Shown here: positions 6,276-9,110 of the stretch, piece after piece | Position numbering within the stretch: position 1 is the stretch's first letter | How the letters are laid out: each line of letters opens with the position of its first letter | Made by a program: the position numbers and the translations under genes | The notes under the pieces: generated by a model | What the model saw: the letters and a program-made list of their open reading frames with translations, nothing else | Told to the model about the DNA's origin: nothing | Database searches by the model: none | From: Fluviicola sp. | GTDB taxonomy: Bacteria; Bacteroidota; Bacteroidia; Flavobacteriales_D; Crocinitomicaceae | Reading direction: 5' to 3' | NCBI RefSeq assembly: GCF_030151805.1 | Contig: NZ_JASLCN010000177.1 | Location: 1 to 9,110, forward strand | Length of the DNA stretch: 9,110 bases

Positions 6276-6381
6276 CAACCTTCTGTGGTTTTCATTCAAA
6301 AAGCGTTTCGTTCTGAAATAGTGATACACCAAAAATTATGACGTCTCTTTAAGCACCAGATTGTGTAAGAAACGCAGCGTG

Positions 6382-6409
6382 GAGCATTTCAATGCTCAAT
6401 ATCGTTTTT
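6382..6409 (+). terminator. Possible terminator after the CPBP protease gene
   Basis: A 6-bp stem (GAGCAT at 6382-6387 with ATGCTC at 6392-6397) with tetraloop TTCA is followed, after a short gap, by a T-run at 6405-6409. The gap between stem and T-run weakens the call. It lies between the convergent CPBP and S9 peptidase genes. On the minus strand no T-run follows the hairpin. Confidence 0.35.
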
Positions 6410-6412
6410 CCC

Positions 6413-8332
6413 TTATTCGAGTAAATATTTTTTCAGGAAGATGATTACACTATTTCGTTGCACATTGATATTCTCTGCATTTTGAAAACCGTGCCCTTCA
6501 TTTTTTGCCATCAGGTACCAGACTGTTTGATTGTTTTCACGAAGTCGCTGTACGATATCTTCCGATTGTTTGTAGTATACGCGAGGGTCGTTATATCCTT
6601 GCGCGATAAATACAGGAGCTAAAATCTGATCCACTTTATTGTAAGGTGATATCCGGTTAAGAAAATCCCTGATTTCTGTTATTCGTTCATCACCAAATTC
6701 TACTCTTCGCAAATCTTTTCGATAAGCTGCTGTATTCTCCAGGTAACCGACAAAATCGGTAATTCCAACGATATCTATTGCACATTTTAATTGATCCGGA
6801 AAATGGATGAGTGAAGATAAGGATACATAACCTCCATAAGATTCTCCGCTTATTGCTACACGCGATGGATCTAATTTATTTTGTGAGGCGATCCAATTGA
6901 GTAAAGCACCAATGTCATCTACGGCATTTTCTCTCAGGATCTGATCATCCGCTTTCATATAAGACTTACCGTACCCGTTTGATCCTCTTACATTGGGAAC
7001 AATTACTGCAATCCCCAACTCATTAAGCAAATATTGAAACCACCGGTTAAAAGTTGGTACTGCCTGATATTCCGGACCTCCGTGAACATCAATCAGTACA
7101 GGAAATCGGTCTCTGTTTTGTTTATTGTTTTTAGGAAGGTATATAAAAGCGGGAATGTTTATGAATTTACCACTGTCTTTGTCCCAGCTTTGATAAGTAA
7201 AGTATTCCGGTTTTACAAAATCACTATTCTCTATGTAGCTCTTACCCTTTTGCACACATTGTTCAAGATGTGCTTTGGTTAGATCGTAAACAAAAACCTT
7301 TTTAAAAAAGGTGCTTCCATAAAGATTAAACGCAAATCTTTTCCCGTCAGGACTCATTTTAAGGTTTTTGACAACGCCTTCCGGAATTCCATCAATTTTC
7401 CGGTAGTTAAAGTTATTTGTATCCATCTGGTAAATACCAGAGTAGCCATTTTCATTGACAACAAAAACAATCTTACCACTTTTGCTGTTATACGCCAGAT
7501 CATTGATGTCCCGGTTGAGTGTTTTAGTCAGATCAGAAAAAGTACTGTTTTTGAAGTCATAGAGATGGAGATGTCTGAATTCACTTTGTTCATCCGAAAC
7601 CACCAATGCTGCGTCTTTTGTATACAGAAATAAGGCAGCAGAGTACGCAATTTGGTTTTTACCCGGATTAATTTGTTTCGAGGTTTGGGTTTCGAGATCG
7701 AGGAGATACAGTTCTTTGTCGTTTTCTGAAATGATCCTGCTCAACAAGATCCGGTTATTTTTTTTATCCCAATCTAAAATTACACCTTCATCTGTTACAT
7801 CTTTAAAAATGAGCTTTTCATTAAACGGCGCTTTCATTTCGCGGAGGTAAAGATCACTATGGTATTTGTCCCGCTTATTGGACTTATATACGATCTGTTT
7901 TCCGTCGGGTGACCAGTAAGGATCGTAAGATCTGCAACCTGTATCTGAAATTGCAGTTATGTTATTACCAGCTATTTCATACAGGAATATTCGATAGTTT
8001 TCGTCACCATCTGTATCTTCAAAATAAAGAAAGCTTTTCTGGTCGGGTGAAAGATTTTCATCAAATGACTTATTTAAGTGATGCAGCTCATTAATATTAG
8101 CTGTCGGCCCTTTCATGCTATACACGCTTTTACCTCCATTAAAAAGCATCTTTTTTCCGTTTTTGCTCCAGCCGGCAAACATTGGAAAATCGATCGTACT
8201 TCTATACTTGTTAATTCCCGGGTCTTTGATTTGTAAGGCAGAATCCGGAATACCTATCGAGCTCAGGTTGTCTGATTGAGCAAATGATGTTACGCTATAG
8301 ATTAAAAAGGAGATAGTCAATAGAAATTTCAT
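6413..8332 (-). CDS. Secreted S9 family peptidase (prolyl-oligopeptidase type)
   Basis: This 639-residue protein has a signal peptide at residues 1-18, with cleavage after SFA. Residues about 40-385 form a beta-propeller with PD40/TolB-like repeats (for example YWSPDGKQIVY and MSPDGKRFAF), which gates access to the active site in this family. Residues about 400-639 are the alpha/beta-hydrolase domain. It shows H417-G-G-P for the oxyanion region and a full catalytic triad: nucleophile Ser498 in GESYGG, Asp582 in YNDPRV and His614 in EGHGF. The enzyme should cleave short peptides, probably near proline or as a dipeptidyl/acylaminoacyl peptidase, in the periplasm or outside. The exact S9 subfamily is not decided. 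No T9SS sorting domain is present, so periplasmic location is favoured. It appears monocistronic. I found no good TAnnTTTG box in front of it; TACTTTAA 15 bp upstream of the ATG, on the minus strand, is a poor candidate. Confidence 0.93.
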   Translation of the reverse strand: MKFLLTISFLIYSVTSFAQSDNLSSIGIPDSALQIKDPGINKYRSTIDFPMFAGWSKNGKKMLFNGGKSVYSMKGPTANINELHHLNKSFDENLSPDQKSFLYFEDTDGDENYRIFLYEIAGNNITAISDTGCRSYDPYWSPDGKQIVYKSNKRDKYHSDLYLREMKAPFNEKLIFKDVTDEGVILDWDKKNNRILLSRIISENDKELYLLDLETQTSKQINPGKNQIAYSAALFLYTKDAALVVSDEQSEFRHLHLYDFKNSTFSDLTKTLNRDINDLAYNSKSGKIVFVVNENGYSGIYQMDTNNFNYRKIDGIPEGVVKNLKMSPDGKRFAFNLYGSTFFKKVFVYDLTKAHLEQCVQKGKSYIENSDFVKPEYFTYQSWDKDSGKFINIPAFIYLPKNNKQNRDRFPVLIDVHGGPEYQAVPTFNRWFQYLLNELGIAVIVPNVRGSNGYGKSYMKADDQILRENAVDDIGALLNWIASQNKLDPSRVAISGESYGGYVSLSSLIHFPDQLKCAIDIVGITDFVGYLENTAAYRKDLRRVEFGDERITEIRDFLNRISPYNKVDQILAPVFIAQGYNDPRVYYKQSEDIVQRLRENNQTVWYLMAKNEGHGFQNAENINVQRNSVIIFLKKYLLE

Positions 8333-8676
8333 TACAAACCTGTATTAAAGTACGATCCTTCTCTGTTCAAACCGCTTGAACCTTCAATTGAATGATTCCG
8401 CCAGAAGCTCCTCTACCAAAAAGACCTTTAAAATTTGGGGTCCAAACATTTACAACTGATTGATATCGGTTTCACACTGAATTTCAGGAATTTTCGCGAA
8501 TAGTTTTCGTTATATGGTTTCAATAGTACACAATAATTCCGGAAAATAGTGAAGTGCTTAAGAATTCCCGGAAAGAAATTCGAGTCTGAAAACCAACAAG
8601 ATTCGAGCCGTGTTGAATGTTTGGAAACGGAATAGAATCAATTGTTCAAGAAAGATTAGAAGATCGCCACCCTCCT

Positions 8677-8785
8677 TCATTCTCGTTCTCTGTTCTCACT
8701 CTGAAAGAAGAGTCCGCTATAGCGGACGAAGGTGGAGGCTCCGTCTCACAAGACGAAAAAGCCGAGAGATAGCATGTCAGAATGA
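8677..8785. repeat. Palindrome-rich segment with nested inverted arms
   Basis: A perfect 16-bp palindrome GTCCGCTATAGCGGAC (8712-8727) is bracketed by nested short arms. These are TCATTCT (8677-8683) with AGAATGA (8779-8785), and TCTCT (8687-8691) with AGAGA (8765-8769). A further hairpin, CGTCT-CACA-AGACG, lies at 8742-8755. Three TTCTC copies occur at 8680-8697. The arrangement could be a REP/MITE-like remnant or a structured RNA. The outer arms are short enough that chance is not excluded. Confidence 0.4.
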
Positions 8786-8853
8786 GAAATAGATCAAAAA
8801 TGATGTCAAAAGAAAAAGAGCACTCAACTTACCCACTCAAATAGGAAAAGCGC

Positions 8854-8873
8854 AAATCGGGGAAAATCGGGGA
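8854..8873. repeat. Perfect tandem 10-bp duplication
   Basis: AAATCGGGGA occurs twice head to tail (8854-8863 and 8864-8873), upstream of the tRNA promoter. It is probably a replication-slippage duplication; a paired binding site is possible but unsupported. Confidence 0.75.
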
Positions 8874-8975
8874 TATCTTAATTTGACGTTAAAAAAAAAG
8901 CAATTAATTTCATCCTTAAATTCAGCGTGTTAGCGGAAAAGATAAAAAAAACTTGATTTTTTTTCGCCAAACTGC

Positions 8976-9005
8976 TTGCATAAACACAAAAGATACCTAT
9001 CTTTG
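8976..9005 (+). promoter_or_regulatory. Promoter of tRNA-Lys
   Basis: TTG at 8976-8978 and TATCTTTG at 8998-9005 are separated by exactly 19 bp, which is the Bacteroidota -33/-7 arrangement. The -7 box ends 40 bp before the tRNA, leaving a 5' leader of roughly 30-35 nt that must be removed by RNase P. AT-rich tracts just upstream (8944-8964) may enhance it. Confidence 0.8.
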
Positions 9006-9045
9006 CACCCGCAATCACGATCGAGTGAGGCACAGAAAAAAAGAA

Positions 9046-9110
9046 GATTCCGTAGCTCAGCTGGTAGAGCAATACACTTTTAATGTATGGGTCCTGGGTT
9101 CGAATCCCAG
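9046..9110 (+). tRNA. tRNA-Lys (anticodon UUU), 3' end outside the window
   Basis: Sixty-five bases are present. They comprise the 5' acceptor strand GATTCCG (9046-9052), D arm GCTC/GAGC with loop AGCTGGTA, and anticodon stem ATACA/TGTAT (9072-9076, 9084-9088) with loop CTTTTAA. The anticodon TTT is at 9079-9081. The variable loop is GGGTC, and the T arm is CTGGG/CCCAG with loop TTCGAAT. The 3' acceptor strand is cut off by the window end. It decodes AAA/AAG lysine codons. Confidence 0.96.

Larger units (their letters stand above)
8333..9045. other. 713-bp gene-free region with palindromes and small repeats
   Basis: I see no believable protein gene. The open frame at 8610-8792 encodes an arginine-rich, low-complexity product with no family features. 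Visible items are: inverted arms GTTCAA/TTGAAC (8365-8370, 8376-8381); the palindrome TTCAATTGAA (8383-8392); two near-copies of AATTCCCGGAAA (8535-8545, one base shorter, and 8563-8574); a palindrome-rich segment at about 8664-8790; a tandem 10-bp duplication at 8854-8873; an A8/T8 inverted tract at 8944-8964; and the tRNA promoter at 8976-9005. The segment around 8664-8760 is noticeably richer in GC than its surroundings. Confidence 0.6.

Noticed and set aside
6303..6375. GCGTTTC (6303-6309) and GAAACGC (6369-6375) as ends of a mobile element
   Set aside because: Seven-base arms about 60 bp apart are expected by chance, and no target-site duplication is seen.
8610..8792. Plus-strand open frame of 60 codons in the gene-free region
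   Set aside because: The product is arginine-rich with no fold-like pattern or promoter, and the frame runs through the palindromic island, so it is most likely a chance frame.
8944..8964. A8-CTTGA-T8 inverted tract as a terminator
   Set aside because: The stem would be only A-T pairs, no gene ends just upstream on the plus strand, and it lies just before a tRNA promoter. An AT-rich upstream element is more likely.
8878..9072. Minus-strand open frame of 64 codons
   Set aside because: It overlaps the tRNA-Lys gene and its promoter on the opposite strand and has a low-complexity product.

Overview
The window looks like chromosomal DNA from a member of the Bacteroidota, probably Flavobacteriales. 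A Fluviicola/Crocinitomicaceae-like lineage is a guess from style only. Four things support the phylum: a secreted protein with a type IX secretion (T9SS) C-terminal sorting domain; promoter elements of the Bacteroidota TAnnTTTG type in front of several genes and the tRNA; weak or absent Shine-Dalgarno sequences; and low overall GC. There are eight protein genes, one tRNA cut by the right edge, and no insertion sequence, CRISPR array or phage gene.

Left part (1-3352). A plus-strand gene for a membrane-anchored protein of unknown function (127-822) converges on a minus-strand two-gene unit. The two sides share a strong bidirectional terminator at 873-898. In the two-gene unit, an exported SUMF1-fold (formylglycine-generating-enzyme-like) protein (1934-3352) is followed after 20 bp by a T9SS-sorted surface protein (912-1913). 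That second protein carries 22-residue repeats with one cysteine each. The pair is the most interesting item here: a catalytic-fold partner lacking the canonical FGE cysteine pair sits beside a cysteine-repeat surface protein.

Middle part (3353-6275). A 368-bp spacer is followed by a YflT/general-stress-17M-like protein (3721-4200), which converges on a GNAT acetyltransferase (4210-4743). The acetyltransferase is divergent from an HD-domain nucleotidase-like gene (start reassigned to 4926), and a CPBP intramembrane protease follows on the same strand (5589-6275). These look like ordinary housekeeping or stress genes and do not form an obvious pathway together.

Right part (6276-9110). A minus-strand secreted S9 family serine peptidase with an intact Ser/Asp/His triad (6413-8332) is followed by about 710 bp without a credible protein gene. 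That stretch contains short palindromes, nested inverted arms and a small tandem duplication. A well-formed promoter then leads into tRNA-Lys(UUU), which runs off the window end.
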